Assembly: GCF_015354505.1 (NCBI RefSeq)
Contig: NZ_JACAFP010000016.1
Location: 1-48,233 of the forward strand
Direction: 5' to 3'
Source: Microbacterium sp. UFMG61
GTDB lineage: Bacteria > Actinomycetota > Actinomycetes > Actinomycetales > Microbacteriaceae
DNA length: 48,233 nucleotides
Part shown: positions 1 to 8,797 of the stretch, one piece after another
Layout of the letters: every line of letters begins with the position of its first letter
Position numbering within the stretch: the stretch's first letter is position 1
Notes under the pieces: generated by a model
Told to the model about the DNA's origin: nothing
What the model saw: only the letters and a program-made list of their open reading frames with translations
Databases searched by the model: none
Position numbers and translations under genes: made by a program

Positions 1-1018
1 CGAAGCCCTGCTCGGCGAGCGCCGAGAACATGCGCGACGCGGAGTACAGGCCGGAGTTCAGCACCGAGATCACCGCGGTGAAGATGACGAGCTGCATGAT
101 GACACTCGCTCCGGGGATGCCGAACTGCTCGAGCGCGTACGTGAACGGCGCGTTCGCGACGTCGGTCGGCACGGGGAGTTCGTCCCACGGAACCACCGTG
201 ACGATGATGAGCACGGAGCCGACGAAGAACAGCAGGATGCGCCAGATGATGGTGCTCGTCGCCTGACGGATGCCCTTGGCCGGATCCTCGGACTCGGCCG
301 ACGCCATCACGGCGATCTCGGTGCCGAAGTACGAGAAGATCACGAGCGCGACGCCGGTGAAGGCGACGCCGTAGCCGTTCGGGGCGAATCCGCCGTGCTC
401 CCAGAGGTTCGAGATCGACACCTCGGAGTTCGGCCAGAGCCCGAAGGCGAAGAGCAGACCGGCCCCGAGGAACACGACGATCGCGAGCACCTTGATGCTG
501 GCGAGCCAGAACTCGACCTCGCCGAACGTGCGCACCGAGATGACGTTCGTGCCGACGAAGATCGCGATCAGCACCAGCGACCACGCCCACGACGGCACCA
601 CCGGGAACCAGCTGGCCATCGTCTCACCGCCGAGCACCGCCTCATAGGCGAGCACGCCGACCCAGAAGTACCAGTACAGCCAGCCCACGAGGTAGGCGGC
701 CCAGTTGCCCAGGCCCACCCTCGCGTACTCCATGAACGACCCGATGGCCGGACGCGAGGCCGCCATCTCGCCGAGCATGCGCATCGCGAGGAACACCAGC
801 AGACCGCCGATGAGGTACGACAGCACGGCGGCGGGTCCGACGGCACGGATGACGTTGCCGGATCCGACGAACAGGCTGGCGCCGATGATCCCGCCGAGCG
901 TGATCATCGTGACGTGACGGGACCGCAGCTTCTTCGTGCGCGGGTTCGCGCCCGCGAAACCGGCCGACGTCTCAGGCGAGACGGGCCGATCCCACTGCGA
1001 TTCCGGTTCGGTCGACAT
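1..1018 (-). CDS. Amino acid permease (APC family), C-terminus cut by window edge
   Basis: The reading frame starts at the ATG at 1018 and runs open to base 1, so only about 339 N-terminal residues are present. Near the N-terminus it shows the amino acid permease signature (TLGGIIGASLFVGSG), followed by successive hydrophobic membrane segments and the family motif SEDPAKGIR. Full-length members have about 450-480 residues and 12 membrane helices. The start lies one base after the gabT stop codon, so the two genes are translationally coupled. That context makes 4-aminobutyrate the likely substrate (GabP-like), but other amino acids are possible because the family is broad. The family assignment is firm; the substrate is inferred from context alone. 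Confidence 0.9.
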   Translation of the reverse strand, partial: MSTEPESQWDRPVSPETSAGFAGANPRTKKLRSRHVTMITLGGIIGASLFVGSGNVIRAVGPAAVLSYLIGGLLVFLAMRMLGEMAASRPAIGSFMEYARVGLGNWAAYLVGWLYWYFWVGVLAYEAVLGGETMASWFPVVPSWAWSLVLIAIFVGTNVISVRTFGEVEFWLASIKVLAIVVFLGAGLLFAFGLWPNSEVSISNLWEHGGFAPNGYGVAFTGVALVIFSYFGTEIAVMASAESEDPAKGIRQATSTIIWRILLFFVGSVLIIVTVVPWDELPVPTDVANAPFTYALEQFGIPGASVIMQLVIFTAVISVLNSGLYSASRMFSALAEQGF

Positions 1019-1019
1019 G

Positions 1020-2381
1020 TCAGGCCGCGGCGAGCGCTGCCGCGACGACGTCGAGGCCCTCGTTGAGCAGCTCGTCGCCGATCGCGAGCGGCGGAAGGAA
1101 GCGGATGACGTTGCCGTAGGTGCCGCACGTCAGGACGATCACGCCCTGCGCGATGGCGGCCTTGGCGACGGCCGCGGTGAGCGCGGCATCCGGAGCCTGG
1201 GTCTCGGGGTCGACGAACTCGGCCGCGATCATGGCGCCGTGTCCGCGGATGTCGCCGATGCGCGCATCCTGCTGCTGCATGGCGGTGAGGCGCGTCGTCA
1301 GGATCTCGCCGATCTCGCGCGCCCGCTCGATCACTCCGTCGTTCTCGAACACGTCGATCGCGGCGAGTGCCGCAGCACACGCGATGGGGTTGCCGCCGTA
1401 GGTTCCGCCCAGGCCGCCCGCATGCGAGGCGTCCATGATCTCGGCGCGGCCGGTGACCGCCGCGAGGGGCAGACCGCCCGCGATGCCCTTGGCCGTCGTG
1501 ATCAGGTCGGGCTCGATGCCGAAGATCTCGCTCGCGAACATGTGTCCGGTGCGGGCGAAGCCGGTCTGCACCTCATCGGCGATGAAGACGACGCCGTTCG
1601 CGCGGCACCAGTCGAGGATCGCCGGCAGGAAGCCGTCAGCCGGGACGATGAATCCGCCCTCACCCTGGATGGGCTCGATGATGACGGCGGCGAGGTTGTC
1701 GGCGCCGATCTGCTTCTCGAGCTGCAGGATCGTGCGGGCAGCGGCCTCGGCGCCCGAGAGACCGTCGCGGAACGGGTACGACATCGGCGCGCGGTAGACC
1801 TCGGGCGCGAACGGTCCGAATCCGCTCTTGTACGGCATCGACTTGGCGGTGAGCGCCATGGTCAGGTTGGTGCGGCCGTGGTAGCCGTGGTCGAACGCGA
1901 CGACGGCCTGACGACCGGTGTGCTTGCGGGCGATCTTGATCGCGTTCTCGACGGCCTCGGCGCCCGAGTTGAAGAGCGCGGTCTTCTTGGCGACGTCACC
2001 GGGGGTGATCCGGTTGAGGGCCTCGGCGACCTCGATGTACGACTCGTAGGGCGAGATCATGAAGCAGGTGTGGGTGAACTGCGCGGCCTGAGCGGCGACG
2101 GCGGCGGCGACCTTCGGGTGGGCGTTGCCCACCGTCGTCACGGCGATGCCGGAGCCGAGGTCGATGAGCGAGTTTCCGTCGGCGTCGACGACGACGCCAC
2201 CGCCCGCCGCGACGGTCGCGACCGGCACGGTGTGTCCGACGCCCGCGGGCACCGCGGCGGCTTTGCGAGCCAGGATCTCCGCCGACCGGGGGCCGGGGAG
2301 CTCGGTGACCAGGCGACGCTCCTGGGGGAGCTCGGGTCCGCCGAGGGGAACTGCAACAGCTGCGGTGTCGAGGAGTGCCAT
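1020..2381 (-). CDS. gabT: 4-aminobutyrate aminotransferase (class III, PLP-dependent)
   Basis: The product transfers the amino group of 4-aminobutyrate to 2-oxoglutarate, giving succinate semialdehyde and glutamate in the cytoplasm. The 453-residue product has the class III aminotransferase layout: a glycine-rich HNAHP-like segment near residue 95, the FNSGAEAVENAIK cofactor-binding stretch, the FIADEVQTG motif, and TTAKGIAGGLPL with the expected PLP lysine. I chose ATG 2381 over the longer frame because homology-like sequence begins there and a TACGCT -10 box lies 7 bases upstream, which fits a leaderless mRNA. It is divergent from the PucR regulator at 2498 and coupled to the permease downstream. 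No succinate semialdehyde dehydrogenase gene is visible in the window. Confidence 0.93.
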   Translation of the reverse strand: MALLDTAAVAVPLGGPELPQERRLVTELPGPRSAEILARKAAAVPAGVGHTVPVATVAAGGGVVVDADGNSLIDLGSGIAVTTVGNAHPKVAAAVAAQAAQFTHTCFMISPYESYIEVAEALNRITPGDVAKKTALFNSGAEAVENAIKIARKHTGRQAVVAFDHGYHGRTNLTMALTAKSMPYKSGFGPFAPEVYRAPMSYPFRDGLSGAEAAARTILQLEKQIGADNLAAVIIEPIQGEGGFIVPADGFLPAILDWCRANGVVFIADEVQTGFARTGHMFASEIFGIEPDLITTAKGIAGGLPLAAVTGRAEIMDASHAGGLGGTYGGNPIACAAALAAIDVFENDGVIERAREIGEILTTRLTAMQQQDARIGDIRGHGAMIAAEFVDPETQAPDAALTAAVAKAAIAQGVIVLTCGTYGNVIRFLPPLAIGDELLNEGLDVVAAALAAA

Positions 2382-2388
2382 GTGGGCG

Positions 2389-2463
2389 AGCGTACGACCG
2401 CCGAGCAGCCCCGCGCACTCGCCGTTCTGTACAATCTGCAGGAGAGAATCGCCGAGCTGTACA
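2389..2463. promoter_or_regulatory. gabT promoter with two CTGTACA sites 30 bp apart
   Basis: On the minus strand TACGCT (2389-2394) is a plausible -10 box for gabT. Upstream of it CTGTACA occurs twice (2427-2433 and 2457-2463), exactly 30 bp apart, about three helical turns. Relative to a start at 2381 the TGTACA cores lie near -47 and -77, suitable for an activator. The obvious candidate is the divergently encoded PucR regulator. Binding is inferred. Confidence 0.5.
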
Positions 2464-2497
2464 CGCTCGGAGTCGCACATCGATCGAGGGAGCTGCG

Positions 2498-4006
2498 ATG
2501 GATGCCGCCGAGCAGCCCACGCTGCGCGCCCTGCTGGGTCGCCGCGATCTCGGCCTGCGCCTGGTCTCGACCGAATCCGCGCTCTCCCCCGGAGCCCTCG
2601 ATCGCCCGCTGCGCTGGGTGCACAGTTCCGACCTCGCCGACCCCACGCCGTTCCTCGCCGAAGACCTCGCGCTGCTGACCACGGGCACCCAGTTCGATGC
2701 GGATGCCGATCTCGCCGTCTACGTCGGGCGGCTCTCGGATCGCGGGGTGCTCGGCCTCGGGTTCGGCACCGACGTGCATCGAGCCGGCATCCCCGACGAC
2801 CTGATCACCCAGTGCGCGCGCCACGGGATTCCGCTCTTCGAGGTGCCGTACCGCACGCCGTTCATCGCCGTGGCCCGCGCGCACTCCGAGGCGATCGCCG
2901 CTCAGGCCTACGCCCGCAGGTCGTGGGCGCTCGACACGCAGCGCGCGCTCGCCCTGGCGGCACTGCGTCCGCGTGGACTCGACGCGACTCTGGCCGAGCT
3001 CGGGCGCCGCCTCGGCGCATGGGTCGGCATGTACGACACCGCCGGCATCCTGCAGACGTCGCATCCCCGAACGGAGCTGCCGGCGAGCAGTCTGGCAGCG
3101 CTGGGCGCGCGGGCGACCGAGGTGCTCGCCCGCGGACTCGAGGCCGGCCAGTCGCTCACGATCGACGAGCAGACATTCATGCTGTTCACGGTCGGACGCG
3201 GCGGTCAGCTGCGGGGCGTGATCGCGCTCGCGGTCGATGCGCTGGACCCCGAGGCGCGCACCGTCGTGACATCGGTGATCGCCATGGCGGGGCTCGCCCT
3301 CGAGCAGAGCGACCAGCTCGCCCGCAGCCGCAGACGACTGCACTCCCAGCTGCTCAGGTCGCTGCTCGATGACGACCCGTCTCTGGCGAGGCGGGTTCTC
3401 GGCAGCATGCCTCCGGCGCCCGTCGTGGTCGCTGTCGCGGCGGATGCGCCGGCCGGCCCGCTGATCGACTGGTGGGAGCGACGGCGATCGGAACACGGCA
3501 CGCCCGGCTTCCTCGCGGAGTCGCCTGAGGGCGTCGTGCTCTGCATCTCGATGACCGACGAGGCGCTGCTCGACGAGGTCGCCATGCGCTTCGGCATCCG
3601 CATCGGGGCCTCGGGATCGGAGTCGTACGACGCGTTCTCCCGCGCGCACGCGCAGGCCCTCGCGGCACTCAGGCAGCAGACGGATGCCGGGGTCGCGCAC
3701 TACACCGACACCGTGGGCTCGAGCATCCTGAGCGCACTCGCCACAGACGAGGCCCGGCTCGTCGCGGAGTCGCGTCTCGCGCCGCTCCGCGATCACGATG
3801 CGCGATCCGGCACCGAACTCGAACGCTCGCTCCGCGTCTGGCTCGAACACGATGCCACAGCGGAGCCGGCGGCCACCGCACTGGGGGTGCATCGTCACAC
3901 GCTGCGCTCGCGCATCGCACAGGCCGGCAGCATCCTCGGCACCGATCTGTCGACGTTCCCCGCCCGCGCCGAGCTGTGGACGCTGCTGCAGACCGCGCGG
4001 GACTAG
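2498..4006 (+). CDS. PucR-family transcriptional regulator, probably of GABA use
   Basis: The 502-residue protein has the PucR layout: an N-terminal PucR ligand-type domain (about residues 5-130), a less conserved GGDEF-like middle, and a C-terminal helix-turn-helix at about residues 440-500 (ATALGVHRHTLRSRI is typical). ATG 2498 is preferred over an upstream in-frame start because a GAGGGAG Shine-Dalgarno sequence sits just before it and the domain starts right after it. The gene is divergent from gabT and the permease, the usual arrangement for PucR-type activators of GABA or purine catabolism. Regulation of gabT is inferred from position and the paired CTGTACA sites. Confidence 0.88.
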   Translation: MDAAEQPTLRALLGRRDLGLRLVSTESALSPGALDRPLRWVHSSDLADPTPFLAEDLALLTTGTQFDADADLAVYVGRLSDRGVLGLGFGTDVHRAGIPDDLITQCARHGIPLFEVPYRTPFIAVARAHSEAIAAQAYARRSWALDTQRALALAALRPRGLDATLAELGRRLGAWVGMYDTAGILQTSHPRTELPASSLAALGARATEVLARGLEAGQSLTIDEQTFMLFTVGRGGQLRGVIALAVDALDPEARTVVTSVIAMAGLALEQSDQLARSRRRLHSQLLRSLLDDDPSLARRVLGSMPPAPVVVAVAADAPAGPLIDWWERRRSEHGTPGFLAESPEGVVLCISMTDEALLDEVAMRFGIRIGASGSESYDAFSRAHAQALAALRQQTDAGVAHYTDTVGSSILSALATDEARLVAESRLAPLRDHDARSGTELERSLRVWLEHDATAEPAATALGVHRHTLRSRIAQAGSILGTDLSTFPARAELWTLLQTARD

Positions 4007-4030
4007 CGGGCGCCGAGAGTCGCGAAGCCC

Positions 4031-4090
4031 GGCGAACCCCGCCGAACCCCGGCGACCCCTGGCGACCCCTGGCGACCCCTGGCGACCCCT
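4031..4090. repeat. 10-bp tandem repeat (minisatellite)
   Basis: Four perfect copies of GGCGACCCCT (4051-4090) follow two degenerate copies (4031-4050). The array begins about 25 bases after the PucR stop codon. Ten base pairs is close to one helical turn, so the same face is repeated. The short frames reading through it look like shadows and are not annotated. Confidence 0.9.
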
Positions 4091-4120
4091 GCGAAACCTG
4101 CGAAACCACCGTCGCTGCGC

Positions 4121-4393
4121 GAGACCCACGTCCTGCACACGGGTCTCATCCCGCAACATGGGTCTCGCCGGAAGTACCCGCCACCGCCCAACGAAACAGC
4201 CATTCCCGCACGAGACCCACGCCCCGCACACGGGTCTCATCCCGCAACATGGGTCTCGCCAGAAGTACCCGCCACCGCCCAACGAAACAGCCATTCCCGC
4301 ACGAGACCCACGCCCTGCACACGGGTCTCACGCCGCAAAACCGGTCTCGACAGAAGCGCCCCGCCGCCGCCCGCTGAGCGCAACAGCGGGTGG
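4121..4393. repeat. 91-bp tandem repeat, three copies, rich in GGTCTC/GAGACC
   Basis: Copies start at 4121, 4212 and 4303. The first two differ at about three positions; the third is intact for its first third and then diverges. Each copy carries three GGTCTC or GAGACC hexamers at fixed offsets (nine in about 230 bp). Within a copy, GAGACCC (4121-4127) pairs with GGGTCTC (4141-4147) to make a 7-bp stem with a 13-base loop, and GAGACCCA can pair with TGGGTCTC at 4159-4166. The array fills the gap between two convergent genes, so it may end transcription from both sides. Confidence 0.9.
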
Positions 4394-4403
4394 GCGGTTG
4401 GGC

Positions 4404-5264
4404 CTACGCGCCTTCGCCGAGGTTGTCGGAGACGACCTCGAGCGCGTGGGCACGCGCCGTGACGGCATCCGCTCCGCGTTCGGTGGTGACCGCTGCGGCG
4501 AACACCTCCGCGAACACCAGGTAGGCCACACGCGAGGTGTGCTCGAGTTCGTCGCGGAAGCTCACGCCGGTCGGCGCGATCACGAGCGACAGCGTCGCCG
4601 CCTCGGTGAGCGCCGATGACGCGAACGACGTGAGCGCGATGACCGTCGCCCCTCCGCGCGCGGCAGCCGTCGCCACACGCAGGCTCGCCTCGTTCGCACC
4701 CGATCCGCTCACCACCAGGCAGACGTCCTCCGCCGTGAGGTGGCGGGCGGCGATCTGCTGGGCGATCGCATCGGCGATGAACTCCGCCGACCGCCCCGAG
4801 GCCGTGAGCCGCATGGCCAGGTCGTTCGCGATGGGCGACGACAGCCCGTTCGCGAGCACGAGCAGGCGACGGGCGGATGCCGCGAGACGCACCGCCTCGC
4901 TCACCGCATCCGGATCGAGCAGGCTCGCCAGCGCCGGAAGGGATGCCGCGAGACGGTCGATCTCGCCGCGCATCCGCCCGAGCGCACCGGGCCCGTGATC
5001 GATCGCCGCTTCTCCCCCGCCGCCGCCGAGTTCCGCGGCGAGCGCGACGCGCAGCTGCGGGTATCCGCGGTAGCCGACGGTCTGGCAGGTGCGCACGACC
5101 GTCGCGCGTCCGACGCCCGCGCGTTCGGCGAGCTCCTGGGCTGTCCATTCGACGACGGCGTCGGCCGACTCGACGATCAGCTCGGCGACGCGACGCTCGG
5201 CCGGCTGCAGGGTGTTGAGCACCGCGGCGATGCGGGCGGTGGGCGGCGCGCTAGGAGAGAACAC
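4404..5264 (-). CDS. RpiR-family regulator with SIS domain
   Basis: The 286-residue product has an N-terminal RpiR helix-turn-helix (about residues 1-85, with TAQELAERAGVGRATVVR) and a C-terminal SIS domain (about 125-265, with the VVSGSGANEAS loop). SIS domains in this family usually bind phosphorylated sugars or related metabolites. I chose GTG 5264 because GAGGGAG lies about 9 bases upstream; it overlaps the end of the permease gene by 14 bases. It is the last gene of the phn-type transporter operon, so it probably regulates that operon or its metabolism. An RpiR regulator in a phosphonate-type transporter operon is unusual and may hint that the ligand is a phospho-sugar. Confidence 0.88.
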   Translation of the reverse strand: MFSPSAPPTARIAAVLNTLQPAERRVAELIVESADAVVEWTAQELAERAGVGRATVVRTCQTVGYRGYPQLRVALAAELGGGGGEAAIDHGPGALGRMRGEIDRLAASLPALASLLDPDAVSEAVRLAASARRLLVLANGLSSPIANDLAMRLTASGRSAEFIADAIAQQIAARHLTAEDVCLVVSGSGANEASLRVATAAARGGATVIALTSFASSALTEAATLSLVIAPTGVSFRDELEHTSRVAYLVFAEVFAAAVTTERGADAVTARAHALEVVSDNLGEGA

Positions 5265-6084
5265 GGGCGCGGGCTCCCTCCATGATGCGTCGGCGGATGG
5301 CACCGGATGCCCCGTCGATCAGCATCGTCACGACGACGACCACGATGAGCAGGACACCCACCGTCGACCACTCACGGTACTGGGTGTACGAGGTCAGCAT
5401 GTCACCGATTCCGCCGACGCCGATCAGGCCGAGGACGGCCGACGATCGCACGTTGATCTCGAAGCGGTACAGCCAGAACGACCAGAAGGCCGGTTCGGCC
5501 TGCGGCCAGACGCCCCAGCGGAGCACCTGCAGCGTGCCACCACCGGCGGCACGTGCGGCTTCGATCGGTCCACGGGGAACGGCCTCGACCGCCTCGTACC
5601 CCCACTTGCCGAGCGTGCCGATGCCGTTGATCGCCAGGGCGAGCGCGCCGGTGAACGGCGTGAGGCCTGTGACCGAGAGGATCACGATCGCGATGATGAT
5701 CTCGGGCACCGCGCGGATCAGCGAGAAGAGTCCGCGCAGTAGCGCGCGCAGCCAGGCGGGGCCGAACCCGCGTGCGGCGAGCAGGCTCAGCGGGGTGGCG
5801 AGCAGGATGCCGAGAATGGTGCCGACCCAGGCCATCTCGATGCTGCGCCAGGTCTGCCACAGCGCCTCGGGCAGCTTCTCCCAGTTGGGGCTGCCGAACA
5901 TCAGCACGGTGTAGCGCACGATCTCGGCAGGGAGGTCGGCGAGGCGGGCCCAGTTGATGTCGATCGACCAGAACGCCAGCACGACGATGCCGGTGACGAT
6001 GAGCCATCCGGCGACGAGCCACGGTCGGCGCGGCCTGTCGGGGATGGCCGTGATCGTGGCGGGCGGGGTGAGCACGGACGTCAT
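5251..6084 (-). CDS. phnE: Phosphonate-type ABC transporter permease (PhnE), second
   Basis: This 277-residue membrane protein is one half of the channel of a PhnCDE-type importer. It has about six hydrophobic segments, the FSLIRAVPEIIIAIV stretch typical of PhnE, and the EAARAAGGG loop that contacts the ATPase. ATG 6084 overlaps the stop of the other PhnE gene as ATGA, so translation is coupled. Two PhnE paralogues in tandem are common in actinobacterial phosphonate or phosphite importers and probably form a heterodimer. Confidence 0.92.
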   Translation of the reverse strand: MTSVLTPPATITAIPDRPRRPWLVAGWLIVTGIVVLAFWSIDINWARLADLPAEIVRYTVLMFGSPNWEKLPEALWQTWRSIEMAWVGTILGILLATPLSLLAARGFGPAWLRALLRGLFSLIRAVPEIIIAIVILSVTGLTPFTGALALAINGIGTLGKWGYEAVEAVPRGPIEAARAAGGGTLQVLRWGVWPQAEPAFWSFWLYRFEINVRSSAVLGLIGVGGIGDMLTSYTQYREWSTVGVLLIVVVVVTMLIDGASGAIRRRIMEGARARVLS

Positions 6085-6908
6085 ACGAGCCTCCGGCGGA
6101 TCGCGTCGGAGACGAGGTCGATCACGATGACGACGATGAGGATCTCCAGGATGATGAGCGAGAGCTGGTCGTAGCGGTAGAAGGTGCGCACGGCGTCGAT
6201 GAGCAGGCCCATACCTCCCGCCCCGACGAGCCCGAGCACGGTCGAGGCGCGCACGTTCAGCTCGAACACGTAGAGCGTCTGATTGGCGAATGCGGGCCAC
6301 GCGTCGGGAAGTGCCAGGGTGCGGTTGATCTTCGCCTGGGTCGCGCCGACAGCGCGGCCGGCTTCGAGCGGACCCCGATCGTTCGTGTCTATGGCTTCGG
6401 ACACGAGCTTGACGATGATGCCGACGTTGAAGAGCAGCAGTGCCAGGATGCCGGGGAGCGCACCGACGCCGACCATCGCGACGAGGATCGCGGCGTACAG
6501 CAGATCGGGGACGCTGCGGATGACGTTGAGCACTCCGCGCACGGCGATGCGCGCCGGCGCGTTCGGGTTGGTCGCGCGCGCCGCCCAGAAGCTGAGCGGC
6601 AGCGAGACCGCAGCGCCGATCGCCGTCGCGATGACCGCCATCTGCAGGGTCTCGATGAGCGGCGGAATCGTGCGCGGGAAGAAGCTCCAGTCGGGCATCA
6701 GCAGCTGGACGATCTTGTCGGCGCCGTTCTGCCAGTTGCGTGCGATCGCCCCGAGGTCGACCCCGATACCGATGCCGGGCAGGCACATGACGGCCGTGAC
6801 GACGATCACGACCGCGACGACGACCGGCGCCTTCCATGCGCCGCGGGGGCGCGCAGGGATGTCGAGCGCGCGCTGCGTGCCTACGAGGGGAGGGGTTGTG
6901 TCAGTCAC
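6081..6908 (-). CDS. phnE: Phosphonate-type ABC transporter permease (PhnE), first
   Basis: This 275-residue inner-membrane permease is paralogous to the gene that follows it. It shows the same features: a long N-terminal hydrophobic helix, [15 protein letters not shown], the EAGRAVGAT ATPase-contact loop, and a C-terminal IRRRLV tail. The start is the GTG at 6908, which overlaps the phnC stop as GTGA. It should act with PhnC (ATPase), PhnD (binding lipoprotein) and the second PhnE. The exact substrate cannot be read from the permease. Confidence 0.92.
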   Translation of the reverse strand: MTDTTPPLVGTQRALDIPARPRGAWKAPVVVAVVIVVTAVMCLPGIGIGVDLGAIARNWQNGADKIVQLLMPDWSFFPRTIPPLIETLQMAVIATAIGAAVSLPLSFWAARATNPNAPARIAVRGVLNVIRSVPDLLYAAILVAMVGVGALPGILALLLFNVGIIVKLVSEAIDTNDRGPLEAGRAVGATQAKINRTLALPDAWPAFANQTLYVFELNVRASTVLGLVGAGGMGLLIDAVRTFYRYDQLSLIILEILIVVIVIDLVSDAIRRRLV

Positions 6909-7729
6909 GCGTCCAACCGGTCTTCCGGAGTGAGCGAGCGGCCGTAGATGCTCTCGAAGTCGGCATCCGTCGCCCCGGTCGCCGGGCCGTCGTAGACGAC
7001 CTCTCCCGCACGCATGCCGATCATCCGCGCTCCGTACTCACGGGCGAGGTCGAGCAGGTGCAGGTTCACGACGACGGTGATGCCGAGGTCGCGGTTGATG
7101 CGCCGCAGGTCGTTCATCACGCCGTGCGCGGTCGGCGGGTCGAGGCTCGCGACGGGTTCGTCGGCGAGCACGATGCGAGGCTCCTGGGCCAGCGCCCGGG
7201 CGATCGCGACGCGCTGCTGCTGCCCGCCGGAGAGATCGGATGCTCGGGAGTGCAGCTTCTGCAGGATGCCGACGCGGTCGAGTGCGTGGTACGCGCGCTG
7301 GCGATCGGCGTCGGGGTAGGCGCCGAGCAGCGTGCGCCACAGCGGGGTGTGCGCGAGGCGACCGACGAGCACGTTCTGCAGAACGCTCGCACGGCCGGCC
7401 AGGTTGAAGCCCTGGAACACCATTCCGATGTCGCCGCGCAGCCGCCGCAGGGTGCGGGACGAGGCCCCGCTGACCCGGTGCTCGCCGACGTCGAGCGTGC
7501 CGCCCGTCACCGGCACGAGGCCGTTGACGGTGCGGATGAGCGTGGACTTGCCGGAGCCCGAGAGGCCGACGACCACCACCATCTCGCCCGCCGCGATGTC
7601 GAGCGACACGCGGTTCAGGCCGACCGTGCCGTTGGGGTAGCGCACCGTGACATCGTCGAGGCGGATGGACCACGGCGTGGACGCCGCAGCCGGGGCTGCG
7701 GCGTCCACGTTGCTGATGAGGTCGGACAA
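6905..7729 (-). CDS. phnC: Phosphonate-type ABC transporter ATP-binding protein (PhnC)
   Basis: The product is the cytoplasmic ATPase of the importer. It shows Walker A (GLSGSGKST), Q-loop (GMVFQGFNL), signature LSGGQQQR, Walker B with catalytic glutamate (VLADEP) and the VNLHLL switch. [20 protein letters not shown] is characteristic of PhnC. The start is uncertain: a TTG at 7729 directly follows the phnD stop, a GTG at 7759 would overlap phnD, and a GTG at 7708 would shorten the product by seven residues; none has a strong Shine-Dalgarno sequence. The function call does not depend on this choice. Confidence 0.9.
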   Translation of the reverse strand: MSDLISNVDAAAPAAASTPWSIRLDDVTVRYPNGTVGLNRVSLDIAAGEMVVVVGLSGSGKSTLIRTVNGLVPVTGGTLDVGEHRVSGASSRTLRRLRGDIGMVFQGFNLAGRASVLQNVLVGRLAHTPLWRTLLGAYPDADRQRAYHALDRVGILQKLHSRASDLSGGQQQRVAIARALAQEPRIVLADEPVASLDPPTAHGVMNDLRRINRDLGITVVVNLHLLDLAREYGARMIGMRAGEVVYDGPATGATDADFESIYGRSLTPEDRLDA

Positions 7730-7730
7730 C

Positions 7731-8720
7731 TTACTGAAGCCCCAGAGCCTGGGCGGCACGGGCGACCACGTCGAGCGACTCGGGGTCGGCGGGCGCGAGC
7801 TTGGTGATCGAGTAGATGCTGGTGAGGATCTCGGAGCCCTCTTCCGTGTTCGAGAAGTCCTCGAGCGCCGTCGTGATGCGGTCCTGCAGCTCGGGCGACA
7901 GGTCGGCCGAGACGGCGACGCCGTCGTTCGGGATCTCCTCGGTCATCGCGAACACGACGACCTTCTGCCCGACGTCGGGGGTGTCCTTCTGCACGATCGT
8001 GCGGGCATCCCAGAAGCTGAAGCCGACTTCGGCGTCGCCGTTGTAGACGGCCAGCACCGAGGCATCGTTCGCGGTCACGGGGATCTGCTGGATGTCGGTG
8101 TCGGTGTCGAGGCCGGCCTCCTGCAGAGCGAGGATCGGGTAGATGTAGCCGGCGGGCGAGCCGGGGCCGAGCACGGCGACCTTCGCGCCTTCGACCTTGT
8201 CGATGCTGTCGAGGCCGGCAGGACCGGTCATCGCGTCGGCGCCGTTGCAGAACAGCATCCCGTCGCGCTCGACCGGCTCGTCGTCGCAGTACTTGTCGGG
8301 GTTGTTCGTCATGAACTGCGCCGGGTAGGTGATGTTGCCGTTGCGCTCGGTCTGCAGCACCACAGAGGCGTCGTACATGTCGTTCGCCTGCCACAGCTGC
8401 AGCGACGGCAGGAAGCCGATCTGCGCCTGTCCGGCACCCATCGCCTCGACGGCCGCCTGATAGTCCTTCGAGACGACACCGGTGACCTCGATGCCGAGCT
8501 CCTCGGTGAGGTAGTCGGTGAGAGGTGCGGCGGTCTCGACGAGGCCGTCCTGGTCCTGCGACGGCACCAGTGCGAGCACCAGGGAATCGGGATCGGCGGC
8601 GGGCGCCGCCGAGTCCTCGGGCGCTGCCGTGCTGCTGGAGCAGCCCGCGAGCACGACGGTGAGCAGCGCGCCGGCGGCCACGAGGCCCGCGGCGGAGCGG
8701 CGGAGGGGGGAGGTACGCAT
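7731..8720 (-). CDS. phnD: Phosphonate-type ABC transporter substrate-binding lipoprotein (PhnD)
   Basis: The product begins with a basic stretch, a hydrophobic signal segment and a lipobox (LAGC), so it should be a lipoprotein anchored outside the membrane. The PhnD-family core follows ([33 protein letters not shown]). Two ATG codons compete: 8726 abuts the GAAGG sequence, while 8720 lies six bases after it, so 8720 is preferred. No C-P lyase, phosphonatase partner (PhnW) or phosphite dehydrogenase is present in the window, so the ligand could be a phosphonate, phosphite or a small phosphate ester. Confidence 0.92.
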   Translation of the reverse strand: MRTSPLRRSAAGLVAAGALLTVVLAGCSSSTAAPEDSAAPAADPDSLVLALVPSQDQDGLVETAAPLTDYLTEELGIEVTGVVSKDYQAAVEAMGAGQAQIGFLPSLQLWQANDMYDASVVLQTERNGNITYPAQFMTNNPDKYCDDEPVERDGMLFCNGADAMTGPAGLDSIDKVEGAKVAVLGPGSPAGYIYPILALQEAGLDTDTDIQQIPVTANDASVLAVYNGDAEVGFSFWDARTIVQKDTPDVGQKVVVFAMTEEIPNDGVAVSADLSPELQDRITTALEDFSNTEEGSEILTSIYSITKLAPADPESLDVVARAAQALGLQ

Positions 8721-8766
8721 TGTCATCCTTCGATGGGGTGGAGGTGAGGAGGGGGTGGGGACGGTA

Positions 8767-8797
8767 AGAGGTGCGGTTCAAGGAGAGGTGCGGTTCA
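8767..8797. repeat. 14-bp direct repeat covering the HAD stop codon
   Basis: AGAGGTGCGGTTCA occurs at 8767-8780 and again at 8784-8797, a 17-bp tandem duplication. The second copy contains the stop codon of the HAD gene. It looks like a recent slippage duplication between the HAD gene and phnD and has no obvious function. Confidence 0.8.

Noticed and set aside
4031..4393. CRISPR array
   Set aside because: The 91-bp units are adjacent without unique spacers and the 10-bp units are contiguous; no cas gene is nearby.
3798..4619. Long plus-strand and minus-strand frames across the repeats at 4031-4393
   Set aside because: They arise from the tandem repeats and GC-rich shadow coding; the peptides are repetitive and without family features, and they overlap the ends of two well-supported genes.
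5251..6837. A 528-residue minus-strand fusion including the second PhnE
   Set aside because: The first 250 residues are Arg-rich shadow of the first PhnE gene; the true start is ATG 6084, overlapping the previous stop as ATGA.
8727..8794. Separate promoter or small gene between the HAD gene and phnD
   Set aside because: The stretch is 68 bp with a small duplication; I see no convincing -10/-35 pair, so one operon is assumed.
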